Shown one piece after another: positions 30,169 through 38,809 of a DNA stretch of 64,000 nt. The translations under genes were made by a program, and so were the position numbers. The stretch lies in the NCBI RefSeq assembly GCF_021233355.1, contig NZ_CP089507.1:3287001-3351000 (forward strand), given 5' to 3'. The stretch's first letter is position 1. The number at the start of each line of letters is the position of its first letter. The notes under the pieces were generated by a model, which saw only the letters and a list, made by a program, of their open reading frames with translations, was not told the DNA's origin and made no database searches. The stretch comes from Luteimonas fraxinea (lineage in GTDB: Bacteria > Pseudomonadota > Gammaproteobacteria > Xanthomonadales > Xanthomonadaceae).

Positions 30169-31368
30169 TCAGCGACGGGCGACGGTGGTGGCCGGCAGGT
30201 TCTGCGCGATGGTGCGTTCGATCAGGGCATCGGCCTGCGCCAGCTGTTCGGCGTAGGCATCGGTCGACAGCAGCGGCGTGTTGCGCGGCGCATCAACCGA
30301 GGCGAGCACGGCGCCATCCTGGTCGCGGATGGCGACATCGACGTGCATCGACAGGCCGAGTCGCAACGGATGCTCGACGACCTGCTTGGGATCGAGTTCG
30401 ATCCGCACCGGCACACGCTGCACGATCTTGATCCAGTTGCCGCTAGCGTTCTGCGCCGGCAGCAGCGAGAACGCGCTGCCCGTGCCCATGCCGAGACTCG
30501 CGACGCGACCGTCGTAGCGCACGTCGCTGCCGTAGAGATCGGCGTGCACTTCGACCGGCTGGCCGATGCGCATTCTGGTGAGCTGGGTTTCCTTGAAGTT
30601 CGCTTCGATCCACACCTGTTCCAGCGGCACGATCGTCATCAGCGTATTGCCCGGCGCCACGCGCTGGCCGAGCTGCACGTCGCGCTTGGCGACATGGCCC
30701 GACACCGGCGCGACGATCGCCATGCGCTGCAGGTTGAGCCACGCCTGGCGCAGCTGGCCGGCGGCGGCCTGCACCTGCGGCTGGCTGGCGATTTCGGTCG
30801 CATCCACCAGCGCGCGACTGCGCGACAGCTGGCCCTGCGAACCCGACAACGCCGCTTCGGCGCCGGCCAGAATGTCGCGTGCATGCGCGAGTTCCTCGCG
30901 CGAGACCGCGCCGCTGGCGACGAGCCCCTCGCGACGCTTCACGTCCTCGCGCGCCTGGCGCACGGCGACCTGACGCGCGGCGAGATCGGCCTGGCCGGAT
31001 TCGACGCTGCTGTAGAGCCCGCGCACCTGACGCACGGTGCCGGCAAGATTCGCGACGGACTGGTCGTAGGCGACCTGCGCGTCGTTGGGATCCAGATGCA
31101 CCAGCGCCTGGCCGGCTTCGACGCGCATCCCTTCGTCGGCATCGATCGACACGACCGTGCCCATCGTCTGCGGCACGATGCTGACGACGTTGCCCTGCAC
31201 ATAGGCATCGTCGGTGTCCTGGTGCCAGCGCGCGACCAGCAGATACCACGCGGCCCAGCCGATGCCGGCAATGATGGTCACAGCGGCGAGGATCAGAAGC
31301 GCGCGGCGGCGCTTGCCGTTCTTCTGTGGCGCGGCGGCAGCAGCAGCGGATGTGGATTCGGAAGTCAT
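30169..31368 (-). CDS. emrA: Periplasmic adaptor subunit of multidrug efflux (EmrA/HlyD family)
   Basis: A 399-residue membrane fusion protein. A cytoplasmic Lys/Arg-rich N terminus and one membrane helix (~22-44) are followed by the first lipoyl half DTDDAYVQGNVVSIVPQTMG, a long alpha-helical hairpin (~100-210), the second lipoyl half IVAPVSGHVAKRDVQLGQRV and a beta-barrel domain. It links EmrB to the outer-membrane channel. ATGA overlap with the upstream channel gene. Confidence 0.93.
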   Translation of the reverse strand: MTSESTSAAAAAAPQKNGKRRRALLILAAVTIIAGIGWAAWYLLVARWHQDTDDAYVQGNVVSIVPQTMGTVVSIDADEGMRVEAGQALVHLDPNDAQVAYDQSVANLAGTVRQVRGLYSSVESGQADLAARQVAVRQAREDVKRREGLVASGAVSREELAHARDILAGAEAALSGSQGQLSRSRALVDATEIASQPQVQAAAGQLRQAWLNLQRMAIVAPVSGHVAKRDVQLGQRVAPGNTLMTIVPLEQVWIEANFKETQLTRMRIGQPVEVHADLYGSDVRYDGRVASLGMGTGSAFSLLPAQNASGNWIKIVQRVPVRIELDPKQVVEHPLRLGLSMHVDVAIRDQDGAVLASVDAPRNTPLLSTDAYAEQLAQADALIERTIAQNLPATTVARR

Positions 31369-32867
31369 GGCGTGATCGTCCCGGCGTGGGTCTGCATGGA
31401 AGAGGTGGGTGCGGTCGGCACGAGGCCGCCGCCGAGCGCGCGGTCGAGATCGACCGATGCGCCGAGACGCTGCGCGCGCAATGCAGCGAGTTGCTGTTCG
31501 AGTTGGAACAGCGGACGTTGCGCGGCGAGCACATCGAGCTGGTTGCCGAGGCCCGCCTGGTAGCGCGTATCCGCGAGTGCGAAGGCCTGGCGTGCGGCTT
31601 CGGTGGCCTCACTGACTGTCGCGATCTGCGCATCGAATGCGCGCGCTGACTGCAGCGCGTCGGTCACTTCGCGCAGGCTCGTCACCAGCGTCTGGTTGTA
31701 ACTGGCGACGGCGAGGTCGTAATCGGCATCGCGTTGCGACAGGCCCGCGCGCAGACGGCCGCCATCGAAGATCGGCAGGCTGATCGCCGGTCCGCCGAGG
31801 CCGAGCACCGCGTCGCTGCCGAACAGGTCCGACAGATTGCCGGCGGCGAGGCCGACCAGCGCGCTGAGATTGACGCTCGGCTTGAACGCTGCCTGCGCCG
31901 CATCCACGCCGCGCGATGCGGCTTCCACCCGCCAGCGCGCAGCGACGACGTCGGCGCGATGGCCCAGCAGTTCGCTCGGCAGCACGGCTGGCACGTTCGG
32001 CGCGGCGGCCTGCAGCAATTGCGGACGTGCGATGTCGAGGCCGCGGTCCGGGCCTTTGCCCAGCAACGCGGCCAGCGCATTGCGCAGTCCATCGATCTGC
32101 TGCTGCGCGGCCTGTGCCTGCTGGCGCGCGATGCCGATCGAAGCGTCTGCGTTGCGCAACTGCAGCTGGTTGTCGAGACCGGCGTCGACGCGCTGCGCGG
32201 CGAGATCGCGCAGGCGGCTCGCACGCGCCTGTTCGCGCGCGGCGACATCCTGCGTGTCGAAGGCCTGCGCCAGCGCGATGTAGGTGCGCGCGACATTGGC
32301 CGACAGAGTGAGCCGCGCTGCCTGCACATCCACTTCCGCGGCGCGTGCCTGGCCGGCGGCGGCTTCGAACGTGGCGCGCTGGCCGCCCCACAGATCGGGC
32401 GCCCACGCGAAATTCAACGTCAGCACGTTGCTGGCTTTGAAGTCGCCGCCGAGCGGTTCGGGCGCGATGGTCGCGGGCAGTTGCACGCCACTCACGCGTG
32501 CGCTGGCAACGAGTGTCGGGTTGCGCTGCGCGTCGGCGAGTCCGGCCTGCGCACGCGCGCTGCGGGCGCGGGCATCGGCCGCGGCCAGCGACGGGCTGTC
32601 GCGCAGGGCTTCGTCGATCAGCGCGTCGAGCTGCGGATCGGCGAACGCCGTCCACCAGTCGGCCTGCGGGAAATCGGCCGCGCTCAGCGAGTCACCGCCA
32701 AGACTGCGCGCGGTGGCGAGCGTGTCGGCATCGGTGGCGGTCAGTTGCGGCGCGAGCCCGCGGCTGCTGGCACAGCCGGCAAGCAGCAGCGCAGATGCGA
32801 GCACAGCAACGATCGGCAATGCGGCAGCCCGCGCCCGGCGCGGGGCGCGTGTCGTGGAAGAAGACAT
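31365..32867 (-). CDS. Outer-membrane efflux lipoprotein (NodT/OprM family)
   Basis: A 500-residue TolC-like channel. The ATG at 32867 gives a long basic N region and a lipobox LLLAGC, so it is lipid anchored. Paired outer-membrane efflux domains follow, with the expected coiled-coil repeats (LRDLAAQRVDAGLDNQLQL and YQAGLGNQLDVL are the two copies) and FAWAPDLWGG. It completes the tripartite pump with the emrA and emrB products. Two bases separate it from the marR stop. Confidence 0.93.
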   Translation of the reverse strand: MSSSTTRAPRRARAAALPIVAVLASALLLAGCASSRGLAPQLTATDADTLATARSLGGDSLSAADFPQADWWTAFADPQLDALIDEALRDSPSLAAADARARSARAQAGLADAQRNPTLVASARVSGVQLPATIAPEPLGGDFKASNVLTLNFAWAPDLWGGQRATFEAAAGQARAAEVDVQAARLTLSANVARTYIALAQAFDTQDVAAREQARASRLRDLAAQRVDAGLDNQLQLRNADASIGIARQQAQAAQQQIDGLRNALAALLGKGPDRGLDIARPQLLQAAAPNVPAVLPSELLGHRADVVAARWRVEAASRGVDAAQAAFKPSVNLSALVGLAAGNLSDLFGSDAVLGLGGPAISLPIFDGGRLRAGLSQRDADYDLAVASYNQTLVTSLREVTDALQSARAFDAQIATVSEATEAARQAFALADTRYQAGLGNQLDVLAAQRPLFQLEQQLAALRAQRLGASVDLDRALGGGLVPTAPTSSMQTHAGTITP

Positions 32868-32869
32868 GG

Positions 32870-33328
32870 TCACTGTCCGGGGAAGGAGAGGTTGTCGCGG
32901 ACCTGTTCGAGGACGCGGATGAACTGCAGGCGCTCGGCCTCGTCCATGCCCGACATCGCGCGCTCGCGCACACGGTTGCCGCACTGGTCGATGTCGCGCC
33001 AGATCGCCTGGCCTTGATCGCTGAGCTGGATGCGCACCACGCGCCGGTCGCCGGGATCGGCGTGCCGCTCGACCAGGCCGCGTTCGATCAGCTTGTCGAT
33101 CAACCGCGTCATCGCACCGGGATTGAGTTCGGCTGCGCGCGCCAGATCGGTCGCGCCCGTGGTGCCGAGGGCAAGCTTCTTCAGCGTGATGTACTGGCTG
33201 AAACTCAGATCGTGGCCGGCGTTCGACAGTTCATCGGCCATCCGCGCCCACATGGCGTCGCGGACCTGCCGGAACAGCAGGCCCAGCGAAGAACCGCTGG
33301 CGGAGGCGCAGGCGCGGGTGGTGTCCAT
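32870..33328 (-). CDS. MarR family transcriptional regulator
   Basis: 152 residues from ATG 33328. The winged helix reads LSFSQYITLKKLALG, ATDLARAAELNPGAMTRLIDKLIERGLVERHADPGDRR, with the family's conserved wing Asp-Arg pair (DPGDRR). First gene of the efflux operon; MarR proteins in this position (EmrR/MprA) usually repress the pump and release DNA on binding its substrates. An A/T-rich stretch with CAATTGTTGTCAAGGCAAG at 33352-33370 just upstream is a plausible operator and promoter. Confidence 0.92.
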   Translation of the reverse strand: MDTTRACASASGSSLGLLFRQVRDAMWARMADELSNAGHDLSFSQYITLKKLALGTTGATDLARAAELNPGAMTRLIDKLIERGLVERHADPGDRRVVRIQLSDQGQAIWRDIDQCGNRVRERAMSGMDEAERLQFIRVLEQVRDNLSFPGQ

Positions 33329-33344
33329 GGGCCCGCATATTCCT

Positions 33345-33376
33345 CGCCTGTGCAATTGTTGTCAAGGCAAGTATTG
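33345..33376 (-). promoter_or_regulatory. Promoter/operator candidate of the marR efflux operon
   Basis: On the minus strand, TTGCCTTGACAACAATTGC includes TTGACA (33359-33364) and the small palindrome CAATTG (33352-33357), 17-40 bases upstream of the marR start. It is more A/T-rich than its surroundings. The position suits autorepression; no -10 is clearly defined. Confidence 0.4.
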
Positions 33377-33434
33377 TTGCCGCAAGCGGATTCCGGGCAG
33401 CGGGTTTGCCGCCATTCAGATCAGGAATCCGAGC

Positions 33435-34160
33435 TCAGCCGCCGGGCACGAGGTCATAGGGCTGGCGCAACTTGCGCTCGGGCTGGTCGGGATCCGCGCC
33501 GATCCGGTACAGCCACGCTGCGGCGTCGCCAGCCGCGCGCAGCCGGGTCGCGGCCAGGCCTTCGGCGACTTCAGTCTCCACCGCGATTACCCGGCCGTCC
33601 GGCCCAAAAGTCAGGACCCAGACGAAGCGGCCGCTGTAGTCCGCCGGCGCGATGTCGGTCAGGTAGCGCGTGCGGCCATTGACGAAGGTGCGGTCGCCGC
33701 GATGGAAGGCGGCGGTGTCGAGACTGTCGGCGACTTCGATCGTCGCCTCCGCGGCAACTTGCCCGTCGAAACGCAGGATTACGCGGCGCATGCCCGGTGC
33801 GACGCCGAGCGCGGCCAGATCGATGTCGCGGCAGCGGACGACCTGCGACCGTGTGCCGGTTTCGGCGCCGACCCACAGCGCGTGCCGCCCTTGCGCATCA
33901 TCGATCTCCAGCCGGACCTCGACCGTGCGCTGCGGAAACGCGGCCGATTTCCAGCAGGCGAGGTGCGGGACCTCGGGCCGGGTCAGCAGTCCCAGCGCAA
34001 CCGGCCGCGCTTCCGAGCCGGGTGCGGGAGCCTCCCACAGAAATTCGATGTGGCCGTGGATCGGTGAAGACGGTTCCGCACTGGCAGCTGCAGGCGCGCC
34101 CGCTGACGAGAGGCACGCGAGTGCAGATGCGAGAACAGCGTTGGACGTCCATGTGCGCAT
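33435..34160 (-). CDS. Uncharacterised secreted protein (241 aa)
   Basis: I do not recognise a family. The ATG at 34160 begins a signal peptide (MRTWTSNAVLASALACLSS...AAASA). The mature part is predicted mostly beta, with two cysteines (HLACWKS, VVRCRDID) that could form a disulfide. The C-terminal third (RTRYLTDIAPADYSGRFVWV, FGPDGRVIAVETEVAE) loosely recalls a TonB C-terminal fold, but there is no membrane anchor or proline-rich spacer. It is divergent from the large autotransporter gene, so a role at the cell surface is possible. Confidence 0.7.
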   Translation of the reverse strand: MRTWTSNAVLASALACLSSAGAPAAASAEPSSPIHGHIEFLWEAPAPGSEARPVALGLLTRPEVPHLACWKSAAFPQRTVEVRLEIDDAQGRHALWVGAETGTRSQVVRCRDIDLAALGVAPGMRRVILRFDGQVAAEATIEVADSLDTAAFHRGDRTFVNGRTRYLTDIAPADYSGRFVWVLTFGPDGRVIAVETEVAEGLAATRLRAAGDAAAWLYRIGADPDQPERKLRQPYDLVPGG

Positions 34161-34250
34161 GCGGGCTTCCGGATCAAGAAAACGGGAAATTGTCAGAACA
34201 TGCGCGTCCGCGCCAGTCGCGCTGTCGCACCATCCGACAAGGAGATCGCG

Positions 34251-34406
34251 ATGCGCGGCCAACGCGGCCAGCTGCGCACGCCGGTTGTACCTGGCCGCGA
34301 TTGGACTTCAGGGTTCACGCGTGTCTCACGCACGGCCGGTGTCAGATCGCCGGGCAGGGGTTGCGCGGACGCCGTCGAGGCACGACACGGCGCCGAAGCG
34401 GCGTAA
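34251..34406 (+). CDS. Possible small ORF (51 aa) upstream of the autotransporter
   Basis: An ATG at 34251 is preceded by a full Shine-Dalgarno sequence AAGGAG (34239-34244) at 6-base spacing. The peptide, MRGQRGQLRTPVVPGRDW onward, is basic and unlike any family I know. It ends 18 bases before the autotransporter start codon. It may be a translated leader or a small protein; without homologues this rests on the ribosome site and position only. Confidence 0.35.
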   Translation: MRGQRGQLRTPVVPGRDWTSGFTRVSRTAGVRSPGRGCADAVEARHGAEAA

Positions 34407-34424
34407 GCCGCGGGAGGTCCATTG

Positions 34425-37400
34425 ATGATGATCACGAACCGGCGCATGCGCCGCGTGTCCCGCTCGGCGCTGGCGGGTGCGATCGCCGCATCCCTGTCGA
34501 TCGTGTCGGCCAACGCGAATGCAGACTGTGTACCCGTACCCACGACGGGCAACGATGCCCATGTCTGCAGCAGCGACGTGTACACCGGCGATCTCGTCGA
34601 CACCGGCGGCAGCAACAGTCTCACCTTCCCGGCCGGCGGCAGCGGGGTCATCGATGGCAACGTGGTGTTCGGCGCAGGTGCGGACCGAATCGACATGCAG
34701 TCGGGTGCCATCACCGGCAACGTCACCCAGGGCGCCGGCAACGACAGCTTCGTGATCGCCGATGGAACGGTCGCAGGCGCGGTGAGCCAGGGCGAGGGCG
34801 TCGACCGTTTCGTGATGACCGGCGGCACCATCGGCTCGCTCAACCAGGGCAGCCAGCTCGATTTCGCGGAAGTCCATGGCGGGCGGATCATCGGCCTGTT
34901 CTTCGCCGGCGACTTCTTCACGATGACCGGCGGCCGGATCGGCGAAGTCAACCTCGAGCAGGGCAACAACGAGATGCGCATGTCGGGCGGCAACATCGAC
35001 GGCAACGTCAGTGCCGCGCAGAACAACGATCTGCTGGAACTGTCCGCTGGCGACATCGGCGGCACGGTGAACTTCGGCAACGGCGCCAACACGGTGCGGA
35101 TCAGTGGCGGCCGCATCGGCGGCTACGTGCTGACCGGCAGCGGTGTCGACGTGTTCGACATGCGCGGCGGCGCGGTCGCGGGCGGCTTGAATCAGGGCGC
35201 CGTCGACGATCTGTTCGTGCTCGCCGGCGGCACGATCGACGATGCGGTCCTGCAGGGTGACGGCAACGATCGCGCCGAGGTTTCGGGCGGTCGCATCGGC
35301 GGTGATCTGGATCAGGGAGAAGGCAGCAACGTCGCGCTGGTCGGCGGTGGCGAGATCGCCGGCGCACTGACGACGGGCGGTGGCATCGACACGCTTGCAG
35401 TCACCGGCGGCAGCATCGGCAGCGTCAGCCAGGGCGGCGGCAACGACGTGCTCGAGATCAGCGACGGTGTGGTGCTGGGCGCGGTCAACCAGGGCACGGG
35501 TGTCGATCGCTTCCTGATGACCGGCGGCACGATCGGGTCGTTGAACCAGGGCAGCGAACTCGACTACGCAGAAGTCCGCGGCGGACGAATTGTCGGTCTG
35601 TTCTTCGCCGGCGATTTCTTCACGATGACCGGCGGCCGCGTCGGCGAAGTGGATCTCGAGCAGGCGAACAACGAGATGCGCATGTCCGGCGGCAGCATTG
35701 ATGGCAACGTGCGCGCGGCGCAGGGCAATGACCTGCTGGTACTGACGGGCGGCGCGATCGGTGGCGGCGTGACGTTCAACAACGGCAACGACACGGTGAT
35801 CGTGTCCGGCGGCCGCATTGCTGGTGACGTGCTGCTGTTCAATCCGGGCAGTGCGAGCGTGCAATTGCACGGCAACAATCTCGTGCAGGTCAGCGGTGGC
35901 GCCATCGGCGGTGGCATCACGACGGGGCAGGGCAGCGACCGCTTCGAATGGACTGGCGCCGGCAGCATCGGCGGTGATGTCGCGCTGGGCGCGGGGGATG
36001 ACCAGGCGACTCTGCGCGGTCTTGACGACACGTTGCTGACAGCGAGTGCGGCCACAGACCGGTTGATCGATGGCGGTACCGGTGCCGACGTCACGACGGG
36101 CAACGCCATCGATCGGCTGACCTTCGACGGCACGACATCCGCCGGCGCTGCGCGCTACACGCGATGGGAGCTGGTGGCGTTGACGAACGCATCGGCGCTG
36201 ACGCTCGACAGCGATTTCGTGCTCGGCGATGCCGGCTCCGCGACGGGCCGGTTCGAGATCGATTCGACCAGCCAGCTTCTCGTGGGTGCCGGCGCAAATG
36301 CGGCGGTCGCGCCGTTCGTGTCCGGGCGCACTGCCACACTGGTCAATGCCGGCCTGATCGACTTCACCAATGGCGCGTCCGGTGCGGGCGACCGGCTGAC
36401 GATCGTCGGCGATTACATCGGCGCGGGCGGTTCGCTCCGCCTGGACACGGTGCTCGGCGACGACGATTCGGCATCGGACCGTTTCGTCATCGCCGGCGGC
36501 CGTGCCAGTGGTTTGACCGGCTTGGACGTCGTCAATGCAGGTGGCGCCGGGGCACAGACGCGCACGGACGGCATCTTGCTGGTCCAGACGATCAACGGCG
36601 CGGGCACGGACGGTGACGCTTTCGCACTCAACGCACCCGTGGCCGCAGGCGCCTACGAATATCTGCTGTTCCGGGGCGGCATCAGCGCAGGCACCGCGGA
36701 CAATTGGTATCTACGCAATACCCTCGTGGCGGCGCCGGTGCCGTCACCCGGGAATCCCGACCCGCCGCCTCCGCCGCAACCTGCGCCGGTGCCGCCCGTT
36801 GCGCCCGATCCAGGCGTTCCCGAACCCGCACCTCCGATCCAGCCCCCGTCGCCGCCTTCACCTGTGTTGCCGGGCGAACCAGTGCCTCCGCCACCGGAAC
36901 CGCCGACCCCGGGCGCCACACCACGAATCGATGATGTAGTGCCCTTGTTCCGCATCGAGACGCCTGCCTATGCGGTCGTGCCGCCGGCGGCCTACGAGAT
37001 GGGCATCGCGATGCTCGGCATGTTCCACGAACGCCAGGGCGAGCAGGGTCTGCTGCAGTCGGAGGGCGCGCTGTCCGCAGGTTGGGTGCGCGTGCTGGGA
37101 CAGCGGCGAGAGCAGGCGTGGCGCGGCACAGCAGGCCCTGCTTTAGATGGCGGATTGAACGGCGTGCAGGCCGGACTCTACGTGTATGCCTCCGGGCAAG
37201 GCGGTGAGGCACGACATCGCATTGGCGTGTTTGCCGGCCAGGCCCGGTTGCGCGGCGACGTGCGTGGTTTTGCGCTCGGCTGGGACAACCTCACCGTGGG
37301 CGACCTGCGGCTCGACGGCGACCACGTCGGCTTGAGCTGGTCGCGTATCGCACCGGGCGGGAGCTACATCGACGCGGTCGTGATGGCGTCCCGGCTGGAT

Positions 37401-37895
37401 GGCGATACCCGATCGAGCCGGAATCTGGGCGTACAGCTCGACGGCGACGGTCTCAGTGCTTCGCTGGAAGGCGGCTGGCCGGTCGCGCTCGGTCAGCGCT
37501 GGGTATTAGAGCCGCAGGCGCAGCTGATCTGGCAACGCGTGTCGTTCGACGATGTCGCAGATCGGTTTTCCACCGTCGGGTTCGATGCAGGCGACGCGGT
37601 AACCGCGCGGGTCGGTGCGCGGCTGCATGGCAGCTACGACACCGCGGTGGGCATCGTACGGCCCTACCTGAAGGCCAGCCTCTGGCACGACATCAGCAGC
37701 ACCGACTGTGTCGTTCTGGGCGGCGATGTGTTGGCCAGCGAGCGTCGGGGCACGGCGCTCGAGATCGGTGGTGGCGTGGTGTCGCGGATCAGCGACGGCG
37801 TCAGCGTGTTCGCGGTCGGCGATGTCACGCGCAATCTTGGCGGTGAGCGTCGGCGGGTGCTGGAGGGCACGCTGGGCGTGCGTCTGGACTGGTGA
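34425..37895 (+). CDS. Classical autotransporter with beta-helix passenger
   Basis: 1156 residues. The start ATG (34425, or 34428) is preceded by GGGAGG. The signal peptide ends near SANANA. The passenger (~27-770) is a run of ~20-22-residue coils of the form GGxIxGxVxQGxGNDxxxx, predicted to fold as a right-handed beta-helix. Residues ~94-222 and ~328-456 are a diverged internal duplication offset by 234 residues. A proline-rich linker (~772-834, e.g. PDPPPPPQPAPVPP) leads to a C-terminal autotransporter barrel (~880-1156) ending LGVRLDW with the terminal aromatic. No protease or lipase motif is visible; adhesion is a guess. Confidence 0.9.
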   Translation: MMITNRRMRRVSRSALAGAIAASLSIVSANANADCVPVPTTGNDAHVCSSDVYTGDLVDTGGSNSLTFPAGGSGVIDGNVVFGAGADRIDMQSGAITGNVTQGAGNDSFVIADGTVAGAVSQGEGVDRFVMTGGTIGSLNQGSQLDFAEVHGGRIIGLFFAGDFFTMTGGRIGEVNLEQGNNEMRMSGGNIDGNVSAAQNNDLLELSAGDIGGTVNFGNGANTVRISGGRIGGYVLTGSGVDVFDMRGGAVAGGLNQGAVDDLFVLAGGTIDDAVLQGDGNDRAEVSGGRIGGDLDQGEGSNVALVGGGEIAGALTTGGGIDTLAVTGGSIGSVSQGGGNDVLEISDGVVLGAVNQGTGVDRFLMTGGTIGSLNQGSELDYAEVRGGRIVGLFFAGDFFTMTGGRVGEVDLEQANNEMRMSGGSIDGNVRAAQGNDLLVLTGGAIGGGVTFNNGNDTVIVSGGRIAGDVLLFNPGSASVQLHGNNLVQVSGGAIGGGITTGQGSDRFEWTGAGSIGGDVALGAGDDQATLRGLDDTLLTASAATDRLIDGGTGADVTTGNAIDRLTFDGTTSAGAARYTRWELVALTNASALTLDSDFVLGDAGSATGRFEIDSTSQLLVGAGANAAVAPFVSGRTATLVNAGLIDFTNGASGAGDRLTIVGDYIGAGGSLRLDTVLGDDDSASDRFVIAGGRASGLTGLDVVNAGGAGAQTRTDGILLVQTINGAGTDGDAFALNAPVAAGAYEYLLFRGGISAGTADNWYLRNTLVAAPVPSPGNPDPPPPPQPAPVPPVAPDPGVPEPAPPIQPPSPPSPVLPGEPVPPPPEPPTPGATPRIDDVVPLFRIETPAYAVVPPAAYEMGIAMLGMFHERQGEQGLLQSEGALSAGWVRVLGQRREQAWRGTAGPALDGGLNGVQAGLYVYASGQGGEARHRIGVFAGQARLRGDVRGFALGWDNLTVGDLRLDGDHVGLSWSRIAPGGSYIDAVVMASRLDGDTRSSRNLGVQLDGDGLSASLEGGWPVALGQRWVLEPQAQLIWQRVSFDDVADRFSTVGFDAGDAVTARVGARLHGSYDTAVGIVRPYLKASLWHDISSTDCVVLGGDVLASERRGTALEIGGGVVSRISDGVSVFAVGDVTRNLGGERRRVLEGTLGVRLDW

Positions 37896-37904
37896 TGCGC
37901 GACG

Positions 37905-38693
37905 TCAGACGGTCCGCCGCAGCACCAGCTCCAGCACGAACTTGCTGCCGAAGAACGCCAGCACCAGCAGGGCCATCGCGGCTAGGGTCCAGCCGACGGC
38001 GCGGGCGCCGCGCCAGCCGTGGCGCCAGCGGCCGAACAGCAGGGCGCCGAAGGCCAGCCACGACAGCACGCTGAGCACGGTCTTGTGCATCAGGTGCTGG
38101 GCGAAGAAATCGTCGACGAACAGCACGCCGGTGACGAGCGTGGCGGTGAGCAGAGCGAATCCGACCCAGATCGTGCGGAACAGCAGCGATTCGAGTTCGG
38201 TCAGCGGCGGCAGCGCGCGCAGCCAACGATGGAATTCGCGTCGGCGCAGCGCGCGTTCCTGCGCCCACAGGAGCAGTGCGAGCAAGGCGGCAACGGCGAG
38301 CGCGGCGTAGGCCAGCAGCGCGAACCAGGCATGCATCTGCAGGCGCCAGTCGAGCGTGTTGGACGAGGGATGCGCGGCCTGGCCGTAGCCGAGCAGCGTC
38401 AAGGCGGTGATCGGAAACACGATCACGCCCAGCGCTGCCATGCGACCACGCACGTCATAGAGCACCGTCAGCGCGGCCATGCCGAGGCCGACCAGCGACA
38501 GCGCCGCGAAGAAATGCAGTTCGGCGCCGACCTCGCGCCACACCAGCACGTGTGCCGCCACGTGCAATGCGATTGCGCCGAGCGCAGGCGCTGCCCACCA
38601 GAGCCTGCCCGGCGCCGGCTCGCGGGCGACGCCGCGCACGAGCGCCGCGGCCGCCAGCAGATAGAGCAGGGCTGCGATGAGAACGATTGTCAT
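37905..38693 (-). CDS. ypjD: CcsA/YpjD-type cytochrome c assembly family membrane protein
   Basis: A 262-residue protein with eight predicted membrane helices. The conserved His residues of the CcsA/CcmC heme-handling family are present (AHVLVWREV, LQMHAWFALLAYA, QHLMHKTVLSVLSW). The tryptophan-rich WWD motif of true CcmC is not clear. It is divergent from ffh, as ypjD is in E. coli. Its role is unsettled; a heme-related or transport-associated function is suggested by the family. Only 9 bases separate its stop from the convergent autotransporter stop. Confidence 0.85.
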   Translation of the reverse strand: MTIVLIAALLYLLAAAALVRGVAREPAPGRLWWAAPALGAIALHVAAHVLVWREVGAELHFFAALSLVGLGMAALTVLYDVRGRMAALGVIVFPITALTLLGYGQAAHPSSNTLDWRLQMHAWFALLAYAALAVAALLALLLWAQERALRRREFHRWLRALPPLTELESLLFRTIWVGFALLTATLVTGVLFVDDFFAQHLMHKTVLSVLSWLAFGALLFGRWRHGWRGARAVGWTLAAMALLVLAFFGSKFVLELVLRRTV

Positions 38694-38771
38694 CGCGCGA
38701 GTGTCTCATGCCGGGCGCTTCCGGAGGGCGCATCGCGGTGCGTGGACCACGGGGCGCGCAGGGCGGCGGGC

Positions 38772-38777
38772 TATAAT
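38772..38777 (+). promoter_or_regulatory. -10 element (TATAAT) of ffh
   Basis: A consensus TATAAT inside GCTATAATCGCCGGC, a 15-base string repeated exactly at the rpsP promoter (42111-42125). It lies 32 bases before the ffh ATG. The -35 is not evident. Confidence 0.7.
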
Positions 38778-38809
38778 CGCCGGCCGTATTCCGCCGTATC
38801 GAGTCCCGC

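Noticed and set aside
33435..34160. The secreted unknown as an energy transducer TonB
   Set aside because: It lacks the N-terminal anchor and proline-rich spacer; the similarity is limited to a short beta-strand pattern.
34326..35870. A 514-codon antisense frame over the autotransporter passenger
   Set aside because: It mirrors the GGxIxG repeat of the sense protein and shows no signal or domain.
34708..35990. The repetitive passenger DNA as a CRISPR array or tandem satellite
   Set aside because: Repeats are diverged at the DNA level, keep the reading frame and encode beta-helix coils; there are no uniform repeats or spacers, and no cas gene.
34708..35990. GxGND strings in the passenger as RTX calcium-binding repeats
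   Set aside because: RTX repeats are nonapeptides in tandem (GGxGxDxUx); here the GND strings are spaced by about 20 residues and the protein has an autotransporter barrel, not a type I secretion signal.
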